This document shows, one piece after another, positions 54,204 to 62,873 of a DNA stretch of 64,000 nucleotides. Position numbers and translations under genes: made by a program. Numbering within the stretch: the stretch's first letter is position 1; every line of letters begins with the position of its first letter. The stretch comes from Paenibacillus sp. FSL H7-0357 (GTDB lineage Bacteria > Bacillota > Bacilli > Paenibacillales > Paenibacillaceae): NCBI RefSeq assembly GCF_000758525.1, contig NZ_CP009241.1, positions 2,542,001 through 2,606,000 on the forward strand, written 5' to 3'. The notes below the pieces were generated by a model. The model worked only from the letters and a program-made list of their open reading frames with translations. It searched no databases and was not told the origin of the DNA.

Positions 54204-54392
54204 ATGGCAAAACGTGTACAGGTTGTGACAGCAGAATTGAAAAAACAGCAACCAGTGCAGAAAGCAGAAAAGAAGGTACGGTCTATAGCACAGGCCCGCG
54301 CATTATACGAGCTAATTGTTGGAATTCATGATAACTGTCAGCAAGCCCGGGAGTACGTGAGTAGCAGGGTTACATCGTTCTGGACGGACTGA
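54204..54392 (+). CDS. Small basic protein, 62 aa
   Basis: Not recognised. Lys/Gln-rich N-terminus (ELKKQQPVQKAEKKV) and helical rest (QARALYELIVGIHDNCQQARE). GAAGG precedes ATG 54,204 at normal spacing; ATG 54,195 is closer to it than usual. It stands alone between two terminators. Could be a toxin fragment. Confidence 0.45.
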   Translation: MAKRVQVVTAELKKQQPVQKAEKKVRSIAQARALYELIVGIHDNCQQAREYVSSRVTSFWTD

Positions 54393-54488
54393 AGGTTAGT
54401 GTAGGCTTATGCAGTATAATCGGGGGGAAATGCTGCTGAAAAAAAGGGGAGAAGTATGTAGTGCCCTAGCTTTAATTGTTTTTTCACC

Positions 54489-54608
54489 ATGAAAATGGTG
54501 ATGGTAAAAAAATGTCGAAGTATTGACTCGGATGAAAATGGAATCATACACTTTGGTAAATTCTCAGATATACTGAAGTTGCTGTTTTCAAAAAAAATAA
54601 AGTGTTAA
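54489..54608 (+). pseudogene. Possible orphan toxin tail
   Basis: A 39-codon frame whose second half, DENGIIHFGKFSDILK, looks like the end of a larger protein. It ends 1 base before the frame of the following immunity gene. Its ATG lies in a palindrome TCACCAT-GAAA-ATGGTGA (54,484-54,501). No ribosome binding site. Low confidence. Confidence 0.35.
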
Positions 54609-54657
54609 AATGGCAGATGGATACTGGATGAAGGAAAAAATAAAAGGGTGGTGGAAA

Positions 54658-55452
54658 ATGGCAAACTATACGCACCTTATGAATAGCAGTTGGTACGGTG
54701 AAATATCAAATTCCAATATTTCGGATATTAAAGAAAGCATTTTACGTTCAAAGACGGAACGAGGTATTATACTCCAACTCGTGGAGCTTTTCAAGTTAGG
54801 AGATTTTACGCAAAAAACACTCTTAATTCACTTGTTAAATCATTCTGAAGATGAAGCAGCATTAAATCTTTGCATTCGGATTTTTTGCTCAATTTGTACG
54901 CATGAAGATTTAAGAGACTCGAACAATCTTCTGTTTTTAGAAAATGCTACAGAAGATGTGGTTCATACATTTGCGTCAGCGGCAGTTACAACGCTTTCTC
55001 TCGAAGTTGTTCCATACCTATTAGCATTGCTTGAAGATTGGGATGAAATTAATGATACGTCGATCATTATAAGGGATTCGATAGATGCTTTTATTGAATT
55101 TGAAGAGCATTTAGGTGATGGTGCAACCGTGGAAGAGATTGGTCAATATTATTTGGAGTACATTAACAGGTGTAACTCGGAAAAGTATTACTATAATCAA
55201 GAAATTGCATTTATTGGTAATTTAACAAAAAAATTAATTGAAAGAGTTATGATTGCCGCTAATACCGGACAGCGTCTTGAAATGGAGTTAGTTCCATCCT
55301 TACTATCGATTTGGTCTGGGGAGAAAGTGCCAGGCGATTACTACACAGTAATAAATGCAGACAACTATAAAGGTTTTATTAATTATGTCGAAGGACTTTC
55401 AAAGAAAAACTGGGAGAAGGGACATAAGTATTTTTACGGACTTAAAGTATAA
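54658..55452 (+). CDS. Imm47-like immunity protein
   Basis: A soluble, acidic protein of about 264 residues starting MANYTHLMNSSWYGEIS, with helical-repeat-like parts (LVELFKLGDFTQKTLLIHLLNHSEDEAALNLC). It resembles the Imm47 family found near polymorphic toxins; this is from memory of the pattern. GGGTGGTGG precedes ATG 54,658; the frame is open to 54,610. Confidence 0.6.
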   Translation: MANYTHLMNSSWYGEISNSNISDIKESILRSKTERGIILQLVELFKLGDFTQKTLLIHLLNHSEDEAALNLCIRIFCSICTHEDLRDSNNLLFLENATEDVVHTFASAAVTTLSLEVVPYLLALLEDWDEINDTSIIIRDSIDAFIEFEEHLGDGATVEEIGQYYLEYINRCNSEKYYYNQEIAFIGNLTKKLIERVMIAANTGQRLEMELVPSLLSIWSGEKVPGDYYTVINADNYKGFINYVEGLSKKNWEKGHKYFYGLKV

Positions 55453-55584
55453 TGTACGGTTATAAGACACCCTCTGTGATAACATGATGTGAAATAACCC
55501 GTGATAAAATGAGGGCTGCCCAGTTCCAAATGAACTCATCATTCAACTAACAACACATATAACTTAACAATAGCGTTACGATGA

Positions 55585-55630
55585 TCAGGTCGATTATGGT
55601 AAGATACCACCATGATTGACCTGTTTTTTT
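55585..55630 (+). repeat. Module-boundary repeat with terminator, copy 3
   Basis: CAGGTC (55,586-55,591) with GACCTG (55,618-55,623) and ATGG with CCAT, then T7. The same core as copies 1 and 2. GGCTGCCCAGTTCC at about 55,512 corresponds to the repeat start. A toxin tail-like frame follows. Confidence 0.75.
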
Positions 55631-55634
55631 GTTG

Positions 55635-55730
55635 TTTCATAGGAATTCGAGCAATTCATGGAAAACAGTGTCCTCTAGATCAAGCGGAAATTATTTGCTA
55701 CAGATAAATAATCATTGGAGGGACTGCTAA
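55635..55730 (+). pseudogene. Possible orphan toxin tail
   Basis: The frame is open from the repeat to a TAA at 55,728-55,730 that overlaps the next ATG (TAATG). It ends SSGNYLLQINNHWRDC. About 31 codons, no start. The stop/start overlap with the following immunity-like gene supports a toxin remnant. Confidence 0.35.
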
Positions 55731-56146
55731 TGGAACTAGATGATCAAGTATATAAACAAATTTTACAATTGTGTAAAGAGGGAGATGCTTTAACTGAAAA
55801 AGGACAAATTATTAAAGCTATCGAGAGTTATACTGCCGCTCTGGAACTGGTTCCGTTACCGAAGAACAACTGGGAAACAAGTACATGGATTTATACAGCA
55901 TTAGGCGACGCTTATTTTCATAACAATAGCTACGAAATGGCCAAAAGTAATTTTTATAATGCTTTAAACTGTCCAGATGGGATTTCAAATCCATTTATTT
56001 TACTGAGACTAGGAGAGAGTTTGTTCGAGTGTGGGGAGCTTGCTAAAGCTAAGGACTATCTGTTAAGAGCTTACATGTTAGAAGGATACAAAATTTATTT
56101 TAGTGAAGATGATAAGTATTTTGAATTGATTAAAGATATGATTTGA
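55730..56146 (+). CDS. TPR-type immunity protein 1
   Basis: 138 residues with TPR helices (DALTEKGQIIKAIESYTAALELVP, IYTALGDAYFHNNSYEMAKSNFYNAL, LGESLFECGELAKAKDYLLRAYM). GGAGG at 55,716-55,720 sits before ATG 55,730. TPR-containing immunity proteins are common in toxin loci. It shares its layout with the next gene, 10 bases downstream. Confidence 0.75.
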   Translation: MELDDQVYKQILQLCKEGDALTEKGQIIKAIESYTAALELVPLPKNNWETSTWIYTALGDAYFHNNSYEMAKSNFYNALNCPDGISNPFILLRLGESLFECGELAKAKDYLLRAYMLEGYKIYFSEDDKYFELIKDMI

Positions 56147-56156
56147 GGAGGTTAAT

Positions 56157-56579
56157 ATGGCTACTTTGCAATCACCAATCAATGAAAAGTTTGAAAGTCT
56201 TGTGAGTGAAAGTAATGAACAATTTAATAATGGAAATCATGAAGATTCTATTTCTTTGTTAGAAGAGGCTTGGAATTTAATACCCGACCCAAAGGGGATA
56301 TATTGTGAAGAAAGCTATCATTTGGTGAAGGATGTTATTGCTACTTGTTTAATTATTAATGATCTTAAGAAAGCAAAACTGTGGGCAGATAAAATATTTT
56401 TAACTGGATTTGATCGCATAGATTCGGGTGATAAGGAATTTATTTCTGGAAAAGTTGCTTTCGAACTAGGTGATTTAGAAACAGCGAAGGAATTTTTCAG
56501 CATTGCCAATAGGAAATCAGAAGGTAGATGTTTTGGAAGTCCAAAGAATATTAAATATCTCAAGTTTTTTAAAAGTTAA
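56157..56579 (+). CDS. TPR-type immunity protein 2
   Basis: 140 residues with TPR-like helices (SNEQFNNGNHEDSISLLEEAWNLIPDPKG, KVAFELGDLETAKEFFSIANRK). GAGGAGG precedes the ATG. It is in the same unit as the first TPR gene and may be a diverged duplicate. Confidence 0.72.
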   Translation: MATLQSPINEKFESLVSESNEQFNNGNHEDSISLLEEAWNLIPDPKGIYCEESYHLVKDVIATCLIINDLKKAKLWADKIFLTGFDRIDSGDKEFISGKVAFELGDLETAKEFFSIANRKSEGRCFGSPKNIKYLKFFKS

Positions 56580-56656
56580 ATCTCAGAGCAAATGAAAACG
56601 ACCTATTCCGGATAATAGAATTGGATGTCGATTTGAATATTATAGGAGTAAGATAA

Positions 56657-57286
56657 ATGAGAGTATGCCTTAAAGAGGATTTAGCGAAAAAAGAGAATCT
56701 ATCAATGAATAAAATATATATAGTTTTTTCTGTGGAAACCAGTAAAAATGGTGAGGAATTTTTCAGAGTAGAAAATGATGTCAATCAAATTGTGCCTTAT
56801 TCAATCTCTTTATTTAAAGTTGTATCCGCTAAAGTGAACTCTGATTGGATATTGTGGAACAAGCCCAATAATAGCTCAGCTCTATTGCCGAAGCAATTTG
56901 CTTATCTAAGGTTTTGGGAGGATTATTATAATGATGAATTAGAGGCTTTGAGTATATTTAACTTGGTTAAGGAGCAGCTATTTCAAGAAGAATTAGAAGA
57001 GATTGAGGTGCGTGAGATTTTCGAAATAGAGAATGAGGATGAGATTACATTCGTTCTTAATGTTCTCTTTAAGACAAAAGACAATAGATTCATTAATCAA
57101 GCGATTCAATATGTAAAAACAAAAGTGGTAAAAAATTATGGAATAGATAATACTACACTACTTGCATTTCAATATCTGAGTTTATTCAATCAAAGTGAAG
57201 TGGAAGATTATTTCCTTTATTATTTGACTAACATTGAGTTAGGAAACGACCGATTAACTGCAGTAGTAAAAGAATATTTTAGCTAA
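56657..57286 (+). CDS. Immunity-like protein, 209 aa, unrecognised
   Basis: Not recognised. A soluble, acidic, mostly alpha-helical protein with motifs such as LRFWEDYYNDELEALSIF and EDYFLYYLTNIELG. AGGAG is 9 bases before ATG 56,657. Its AT-rich composition and place in the bank suggest an immunity protein. Confidence 0.65.
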   Translation: MRVCLKEDLAKKENLSMNKIYIVFSVETSKNGEEFFRVENDVNQIVPYSISLFKVVSAKVNSDWILWNKPNNSSALLPKQFAYLRFWEDYYNDELEALSIFNLVKEQLFQEELEEIEVREIFEIENEDEITFVLNVLFKTKDNRFINQAIQYVKTKVVKNYGIDNTTLLAFQYLSLFNQSEVEDYFLYYLTNIELGNDRLTAVVKEYFS

Positions 57287-57318
57287 AAAGTAAATGACTC
57301 TAATGAGGGTGAAACATT

Positions 57319-57783
57319 TTGAAATATTTAAATGAGTTAGTCTCACAATTTAGAATTGATAAAATTCCTATGAGTCCTTGTACAAACGAAGATTTAATTA
57401 ATGTGAGAAAAATGATTAGCGATCAAACATTACCAATGGCTTATATTGAATTTCTTGAAACAATGGGAAACGGCACTGATCATACCTTTTTGCGTGGTGA
57501 ATCATGTTTTATGGATGAATTGTTAGAGTTAAATGAAGGGGGAGCAGAATTGTTAGAAGAAAATAATGTACCACTAAAGCTTACTTCAAACGATTTTGTA
57601 TTTTGGATGAGTCAAGGTTGTATGTTTTGCTTCTTTAAATTAGATGAAGGTGAAAATCCACCTGTCTACTTTTACTCAGAAGGTAAAAAGAAGGATGGCT
57701 TTTATAAGATTACAGATACTTTCACAGAATTCTTGCAACGCAGGTATATTAAAGATAGGTATATATTTCAAAAAAAAGAATAA
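57319..57783 (+). CDS. SUKH-1 (SMI1/KNR4) immunity protein, copy 2
   Basis: 154 residues, similar to the 48,738 protein throughout (PMSPCTNEDLINV, LPMAYIEFLETMGNG, FVFWMSQGCMFCFFKLDEGENPPVYFYSEG). TTG start preceded by GAGGGTG. It has no toxin gene beside it. Confidence 0.8.
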   Translation: MKYLNELVSQFRIDKIPMSPCTNEDLINVRKMISDQTLPMAYIEFLETMGNGTDHTFLRGESCFMDELLELNEGGAELLEENNVPLKLTSNDFVFWMSQGCMFCFFKLDEGENPPVYFYSEGKKKDGFYKITDTFTEFLQRRYIKDRYIFQKKE

Positions 57784-57891
57784 GAAAAGATCTTGAATAA
57801 AGAAATAACCAATACTTATTAAAAGATTTTTGTAAGGGTTGCTAAAGATAATACGTTAATGATGCCTTAGCTAATAAAGTTGGAGGAAAGT

Positions 57892-58395
57892 ATGGTGTAT
57901 TCAAATAATGACGAAGTTGGTTTAAAAAGAGATTTATACGAACGATCAAAACCTGGGATGATTGATACTTCAGCGGTAAGCCCTAATTGGTTCACTTTTA
58001 CGGATCGTGAATGGGAAGCATTACAAAAGGATTTCTTTGAAAAGCCTCTTGACGGCTTGTTGGTTGATTTAGTCTCGATATTTAGAAAAGGGAATCCCAA
58101 TTACATCAATTTAGGTAGCCTGTTCGGCATTGAAAAAAAGAGGATAGATGACATGAAAAAGATTATCTACACTGTTAATCAGGTGAATCGGAAGGAAAAC
58201 GACATTACTAATGTGACAATGTTTCTTGATTCTGATAGTCATAAAATTACCGAGATTTATTTACATATGCAAGTACTACCTTATATGAATGAACTTAAAT
58301 GCAGGATCGAGGAGAACTATTCCGATTTACTTGTTAATGTTAGCAATGAGCTTGTAATTATTGATAGAGATTATAAATTAATGCTTAAAGAGTGA
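57892..58395 (+). CDS. Immunity-like protein, tandem family copy 1
   Basis: About 167 residues, not of a named family. Motifs FRKGNPNYINLGSLFGIEKK and NDITNVTMFLDSDSHKI are shared with the protein at 59,153. GGAGG at 57,882-57,886 sets ATG 57,892. A likely cytosolic immunity protein. Confidence 0.7.
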   Translation: MVYSNNDEVGLKRDLYERSKPGMIDTSAVSPNWFTFTDREWEALQKDFFEKPLDGLLVDLVSIFRKGNPNYINLGSLFGIEKKRIDDMKKIIYTVNQVNRKENDITNVTMFLDSDSHKITEIYLHMQVLPYMNELKCRIEENYSDLLVNVSNELVIIDRDYKLMLKE

Positions 58396-58454
58396 TTTTG
58401 TGAAAATAAGTAATCCATTAATTTATAGGATAATTTTGAAAGGGGGGGATATAG

Positions 58455-59030
58455 ATGTCTAGACCAAAACTTTCTGCATCACAAGCGTTGAAAATTGCAC
58501 AAGAGTACATCAATGAACGTAACAAGCACATCATGGGGTTTAACAAACACTACATTCCATCGACCATTGACAGTGACATAGATAAATCTGTTCAGTATTA
58601 TGAAGATTTTTTTGCATTGACGGGCGGCGCTTGGATTGTTGAGTTAGACTTTAGGGATTTTGAAGAGCTTTTGGTTGTTTCTGATGAACAAAAAGTTATT
58701 TCTTTTTGGATATTAGGAATCGATAGAAATAAAATACCTGAAATATACACTAAGTTAACCACTGACCAATTGCTCCAAATTGCTCAAAGCTATAATGACG
58801 AGTATGATTTAGAGGGAGTAATCTATCCTAATCACGGTGAGTCAATATTTTTTTATGAGAAATTTGAACATGTTGAAGGGTACTCATGGATTATTAATAT
58901 GAACGTACCCCCTTCACCTTATGGCGGGGGTGATATGGTAAGTCTGGTTTTTTCTGATGAAAAAGCGTGTGTTGAATATATGTTTGATCCGTCAGGCTAC
59001 CCGATTGCCCCTCATTCAGATGACGATTAA
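58455..59030 (+). CDS. Immunity-like protein with internal duplication
   Basis: 191 residues made of two similar parts of about 80-90 residues. Each starts with an LxxxQxLxIAQxY helix and a YYEDF/FYEKF strand and ends in an aromatic WIVELD/WIINMN strand followed by FSDEK or VSDEQ. A duplicated small alpha/beta domain of unknown family. A long GA-rich site (GAAAGGGGGGG) precedes the ATG. Confidence 0.7.
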   Translation: MSRPKLSASQALKIAQEYINERNKHIMGFNKHYIPSTIDSDIDKSVQYYEDFFALTGGAWIVELDFRDFEELLVVSDEQKVISFWILGIDRNKIPEIYTKLTTDQLLQIAQSYNDEYDLEGVIYPNHGESIFFYEKFEHVEGYSWIINMNVPPSPYGGGDMVSLVFSDEKACVEYMFDPSGYPIAPHSDDD

Positions 59031-59034
59031 GATA

Positions 59035-59077
59035 TGGCTTATTCCAACTTGAATCATGAGTTAGGAGTGAGCCTTTT
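59035..59077 (+). terminator. Terminator of the second repeated type
   Basis: GGCTtATTCC (59,036-59,045) pairs with GGAgTGAGCC (59,063-59,072), with ACT/AGT inside, then T5. The loop ACTTGAATCATGAGT is nearly the same as at 54,142-54,156, showing that these terminators are copies of each other. Confidence 0.7.
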
Positions 59078-59152
59078 TATATGTATCGGAATTTATGGGA
59101 TCATAAAAAGTCTTAGCGAGTTCAACTAGCACAGAAAATTGGAGGGAGTTTA

Positions 59153-59662
59153 ATGTTTATAAAAAATGACGAAAGCATTAATGCGAAGTTTCTTTATAGA
59201 AAGCCTGTAGTTATTGGGGTATTGGACGATAGTGATAATGATTTCAATGATATGAGCTGGATGGTGGATAACTCGTGGGAATTGTTAAAAGTGAAATTTT
59301 CAGAAAGTTCTTTTCAGGAGTTAGTTGTAGGGTTGGTGGAAATATTTATAGGTGGACAACCAAACTACTCAACACTAGGTGAAATGTTCGGTAATGATAC
59401 AAAGGTGGAGGGGGATGTTGAGAAAGTAGTATACAAAATAAGCAATATTGAAAGAAATTCAAATGATATTATAAGAGTGGAGATGTACCTAGACCCTATA
59501 AATCGAAATATTAAAGACCTATTTTTATATGTTCAGGAAGGGTTAGATAAGTTAAAACTTAAAGAAATACTTAACGAAAAATATGAGGGCGTATCCATTG
59601 AATTAAATAGCGAGTTTATTATTACAGGTAAGGATTACAGAATCATCATCGGCGGCAAATAA
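59153..59662 (+). CDS. Immunity-like protein, tandem family copy 2
   Basis: 169 residues, paralogue of the 57,892 protein (VEIFIGGQPNYSTLGEMFGND, NDIIRVEMYLDPINRNIKDLFLYVQ). GGAGGGAG is just before ATG 59,153. Only the C-terminal two thirds align; the N-terminus differs. Confidence 0.7.
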   Translation: MFIKNDESINAKFLYRKPVVIGVLDDSDNDFNDMSWMVDNSWELLKVKFSESSFQELVVGLVEIFIGGQPNYSTLGEMFGNDTKVEGDVEKVVYKISNIERNSNDIIRVEMYLDPINRNIKDLFLYVQEGLDKLKLKEILNEKYEGVSIELNSEFIITGKDYRIIIGGK

Positions 59663-59679
59663 AAAGAGGAGATTTTAAA

Positions 59680-60147
59680 ATGAAAATAAACGATCCGATT
59701 TTTGGTGAACTTGAGTATAACTATACTTGGGCTAAGGATACTACGATTCATTTTTTTGGAAAAGAAACTGAGATTGCATTGATGATCGATGGTGAAGAAG
59801 ATGGCAAGTTTGATGAAGATCAGTATACGGCGTATCAATCTTTAATGCAAAACTGGCAGCAATTACAGCAAAGCTTCTTGCAACCCATTTTAGACTATTA
59901 CCAACAAAAACGATATGAACTGGGTTATGATATTGAATTTAATGAGTATTATCCCTTAGTTGCAACAACCGGCCAACTTCTTGAGATGATTACTTTGGTT
60001 GGAATTGTTGTTTCATATGCAGGGATTTATGAAGGCCGAGATATCGGAATACTTTTTGATTGTACATGGGATATAGAGAATGGAGTGGGAATTCGTTTAT
60101 TGAATGAAAAAGTAACTGTAGTAGGCTATCAGGATGTTGCGATTTGA
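59680..60147 (+). CDS. DUF6985-like immunity protein
   Basis: 155 residues starting IFGELEYNYTWAKDTTIHFFGKE, resembling the DUF6985 pattern common near toxin loci (a recollected resemblance). Helical centre (LMQNWQQLQQSFLQPILDYYQQKRYE) and a beta C-terminus. It overlaps the SUKH-3 gene by TTGA. Confidence 0.6.
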   Translation: MKINDPIFGELEYNYTWAKDTTIHFFGKETEIALMIDGEEDGKFDEDQYTAYQSLMQNWQQLQQSFLQPILDYYQQKRYELGYDIEFNEYYPLVATTGQLLEMITLVGIVVSYAGIYEGRDIGILFDCTWDIENGVGIRLLNEKVTVVGYQDVAI

Positions 60148-60587
60148 ATAACTTATCATATGATGTGAAAGAAATACTGGTACAAGCAGGCTGGAACCCA
60201 AATAATAAGGTTGATTTAAGCGAGACAGTAAAGTTTTTAGAAGCAATGGGGTATCAAGTATTCGATTCAGTGATTGCTGCACTAAGAGTATTTGGTGGAA
60301 TCGAATATAAATTTAAGCATCCCGATGGAAGTTTGGAAACCTTTATATTTAGTCCTGAAGAAGCTGTTGGGGATTATTATGAAAAAGAAGACTTTGAGGA
60401 ATTCGAGGCGCGAGTAAAAGAGCCGCTTGTTGTAGTTGGAGAAGCATATCGCGGAAATTTAATAATGTTTATTTCGAAATCCGGGAAGGTATACGGAAAA
60501 AATGGATATTCTTTATTCAAGTTCGGAGATAACATTTTCGAAGCCCTAGATACTTTATGTTTATTTAGAAAACCAGAAGAGGTATAA
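60144..60587 (+). CDS. SUKH-3 immunity protein, copy 1
   Basis: 147 residues with the SUKH-3 pattern: VKEILVQAGWNPNNKVDL at the start, FLEAMGYQVFDSVIAALRVFGGIEY, and SKSGKVYG and KFGDNIFEAL at the end. TTG start overlaps the upstream stop. Confidence 0.8.
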   Translation: MNNLSYDVKEILVQAGWNPNNKVDLSETVKFLEAMGYQVFDSVIAALRVFGGIEYKFKHPDGSLETFIFSPEEAVGDYYEKEDFEEFEARVKEPLVVVGEAYRGNLIMFISKSGKVYGKNGYSLFKFGDNIFEALDTLCLFRKPEEV

Positions 60588-60630
60588 CCCGGGAACAGAT
60601 AGACTTGTGGCAAAGGTGGTTTGATAAGTT

Positions 60631-61119
60631 ATGAAGAACGGAATATACAGCAATTTAGTTGAGGAAGTTATTCAATTCTCTAATTCTATTATGGATTTCC
60701 CGAAAATAGCGAGAGCCCAAAATATCGTTATAATTAATCAATATGAAGAGGCGAAAAGGCTAGCCGGTACTGAAGTTTTTGGTGAAGATGAGTATACTTG
60801 GTCTGATATAAGACAACTTGAAATGGGAAAAGTCAAGGGGAAGTTATATAAATTAGATTCTACCCAAAAACCTAGGGGTTTGGATGAATTAACTGGATTA
60901 ATAGCGGATGGTCTTAGAAGTCAAATAACTCACCCCTATCACGATTTTTTTGAAACTGTTGTAGTGGACTTGAGAAACTGTGCAATCAATCGTGCAATAA
61001 ACGGTGAGGTTGAAAATTTTTATGAACAAGTTTTTAGAATCTATAAGGCTGGTGGTTTTCCATGCGGGTGGGATGGTGATTATCCAGACGAAGGCAGACT
61101 TATTGCTTACTTTGCTTAA
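60631..61119 (+). CDS. PCGW-family immunity protein, copy 2
   Basis: 162 residues, paralogue of the VgrG-linked immunity protein at 47,751: MKNGIYSNLVEEVIQF, then CAINRAINGEVENFYEQVFRIYKAGGFPCGWDGDYP. It carries no toxin neighbour, so would protect against a foreign relative of that toxin. Confidence 0.75.
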   Translation: MKNGIYSNLVEEVIQFSNSIMDFPKIARAQNIVIINQYEEAKRLAGTEVFGEDEYTWSDIRQLEMGKVKGKLYKLDSTQKPRGLDELTGLIADGLRSQITHPYHDFFETVVVDLRNCAINRAINGEVENFYEQVFRIYKAGGFPCGWDGDYPDEGRLIAYFA

Positions 61120-61144
61120 ACAACAAAATGAGTGAGGTTAACAT

Positions 61145-61588
61145 ATGACTTTTTCACAAAGAACTATTGATATTTTAAAGGATGCTGGCTGGTATCCTGA
61201 AAGGAAAGTAGCGATTAGGCCAACAATAAACTTTTTAGCAGAAAAAGGGTTTGAAGTATTTGATCTTGCCAAGGAGGCATTTGAACAATTCGGTGGATTA
61301 GAGTATTCAGTGCCTAGTGACGAATCAGATGGCTTTCAGGTAGGTCCTGAATTTTTAAGGGAAGGCATCGAAAGGAAACACTATAGCAGGTATGAAACAA
61401 TCATAGGAGAAGAGCTAGTTGTAATCGGATTGGCATATGACGAGAATGCAACTATGTTTATGTCTAAAACAGGGAAAGTATATGGCATTATGGATGATTA
61501 TTATATTTGGAAATTCGGCGATAATATATATGAAGCTATACATATTTTATGTGAGAGTAAAGAGTTAAAGGTAATTAGTGAAGAATGA
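61145..61588 (+). CDS. SUKH-3 immunity protein, copy 2
   Basis: 147 residues, similar to the 60,144 protein (ILKDAGWYPERKV, FLAEKGFEVFDLAKEAFEQFGGLEYS, MSKTGKVYGIM, KFGDNIYEA). GTGAGG precedes the ATG. The two SUKH-3 copies flank a PCGW gene, as if the block had duplicated. Confidence 0.8.
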   Translation: MTFSQRTIDILKDAGWYPERKVAIRPTINFLAEKGFEVFDLAKEAFEQFGGLEYSVPSDESDGFQVGPEFLREGIERKHYSRYETIIGEELVVIGLAYDENATMFMSKTGKVYGIMDDYYIWKFGDNIYEAIHILCESKELKVISEE

Positions 61589-61607
61589 GAATAGTGGGTG
61601 GAGTTTT

Positions 61608-62066
61608 GTGAACATAGAATTTGAGTCAACGTTTAAACCAATTCAACATCAAGAACTTATAACTTTTGAAGAAACGTATAGTCTTGTCTTGCCAGATGAT
61701 TATAAGAATTTTTTAATGTATCGTAACGGAGGTAAGACAGTTCGAAGAAGATTTGAAACAAGAGATCAAAAAATAACATCGTCTATTATGTTATTTCTGC
61801 CACTTAGCAATGAAACGGAGTGTAATCTAGAAGACTATTATAAAAAATATAATGGTGGAGCAATAATCCCTCCTAACTTTATTCCTATTGGAATAGACCC
61901 TGCAGATAGTCTAATATGTCTTTCTGTTAATGAGGAGGATCAAGGGAAAGTTTATTTCTGTGATATGGATTATTTCGAAGAGGACAATGAGTTGAGACCA
62001 GAATTCATTAAACTAGTATCTTCAAGTTTTGGTGAGTTTGTAAATTCTCTCTACCAGCCAGAATGA
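61608..62066 (+). CDS. SUKH-1 (SMI1/KNR4) immunity protein, copy 3
   Basis: About 152 residues with the classic SMI1 pattern: ELITFEETYSLVLPDDYKNFLMYRNGGK, then FIPIGIDPADSLICLSVNEEDQGKVYF and SFGEFVNSL. GGGTGGAG is upstream of GTG 61,608; GTG 61,578 is an alternative without a site. Confidence 0.8.
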   Translation: MNIEFESTFKPIQHQELITFEETYSLVLPDDYKNFLMYRNGGKTVRRRFETRDQKITSSIMLFLPLSNETECNLEDYYKKYNGGAIIPPNFIPIGIDPADSLICLSVNEEDQGKVYFCDMDYFEEDNELRPEFIKLVSSSFGEFVNSLYQPE

Positions 62067-62118
62067 TTCCAAAGATCCGCTTCGATAACAGTCACAACAC
62101 AGCATTTATGGAGGTAAC

Positions 62119-62193
62119 ATGTTCAAGAGTGAAAAGATTAAAAATTACTTCGATCCTTTAGCACTAAATCTATTGAAGGAATTTGGACGTTAG
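62119..62193 (+). pseudogene. 24-codon fragment with a good ribosome binding site
   Basis: ATGGAGG just before ATG 62,119 starts MFKSEKIKNYFDPLALNLLKEF, then a stop. It looks like the first part of a truncated immunity gene. A terminator follows at 62,213. Confidence 0.4.
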
Positions 62194-62212
62194 AAGTGTA
62201 TTTTAGTCTGGC

Positions 62213-62257
62213 AGACTTACTCCGCTCGGAATTTGAGTTGAGGTAAGTCTTTTTTTG
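62213..62257 (+). terminator. Terminator
   Basis: AGACTTAC (62,213-62,220) pairs with GTAAGTCT (62,243-62,250), then T7. Confidence 0.75.
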
Positions 62258-62333
62258 CAAAGCGTACCAAGCGGACCACTTTCACAGACAGAAAACTATT
62301 AATAATATTGATGGAAAGCGGGTTTAATCCTAA

Positions 62334-62837
62334 ATGAAAGAGATAATAGTTAGTCAAGAGTTATTAAACGAGTTTGAGAATATTCAGTGGTTTACAAATT
62401 GCGGTAAACAAGCAGAAATAGATTTACTATGTTCGGTACAACAAGTTGATGGGTGGGAGAAAGCAGAGGAATTTGACGAAAAAGATGAATGGGAGGAGGT
62501 AATATCAAAGAGTAGGGATAATCTTGCAGATTTTATTATGAGGAAATTAGGATATAGTGTTAGGAATTTCAATTCAATTGTTGCTGCAGTAAGAGAGTCA
62601 CAACAGTATAAAACAGCCATAGCTAAACTTTATGATAGTGTTGAAGAGCGGAATATAAAAGAAGAGTTCGGTGATACATTAAGTTGGTTATTGCTTAATG
62701 CAGGTATTGAACGTGCGTTTGCCGGGTTTAAAGGCTGTCCAAAGTTTTTTAGCGAAATGCTAGAAGTTCTCAAACTCGGGCACTGTCCATGTGGATGGAT
62801 GGGAAGATGGCCCAAAGGTACGTTATACATATACTAA
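62334..62837 (+). CDS. PCGW-family immunity protein, copy 3
   Basis: 167 residues. The C-terminus CPCGWMGRWPKGTLYIY and NAGIERAFAGFKG place it in the family of the 47,751 and 60,631 proteins; the N-terminus differs strongly. Weak ribosome binding site (GAAAGCGGG). No toxin beside it. Confidence 0.7.
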   Translation: MKEIIVSQELLNEFENIQWFTNCGKQAEIDLLCSVQQVDGWEKAEEFDEKDEWEEVISKSRDNLADFIMRKLGYSVRNFNSIVAAVRESQQYKTAIAKLYDSVEERNIKEEFGDTLSWLLLNAGIERAFAGFKGCPKFFSEMLEVLKLGHCPCGWMGRWPKGTLYIY

Positions 62838-62873
62838 ACCCTTATTAATATATTTTATGATAGGAGATAGAGA

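Noticed and set aside
54484..54501. Palindrome TCACCAT-GAAA-ATGGTGA as a terminator
   Set aside because: It is followed by A residues, not T, on the + strand, and the T-tract precedes it, so it does not fit a terminator in either direction.
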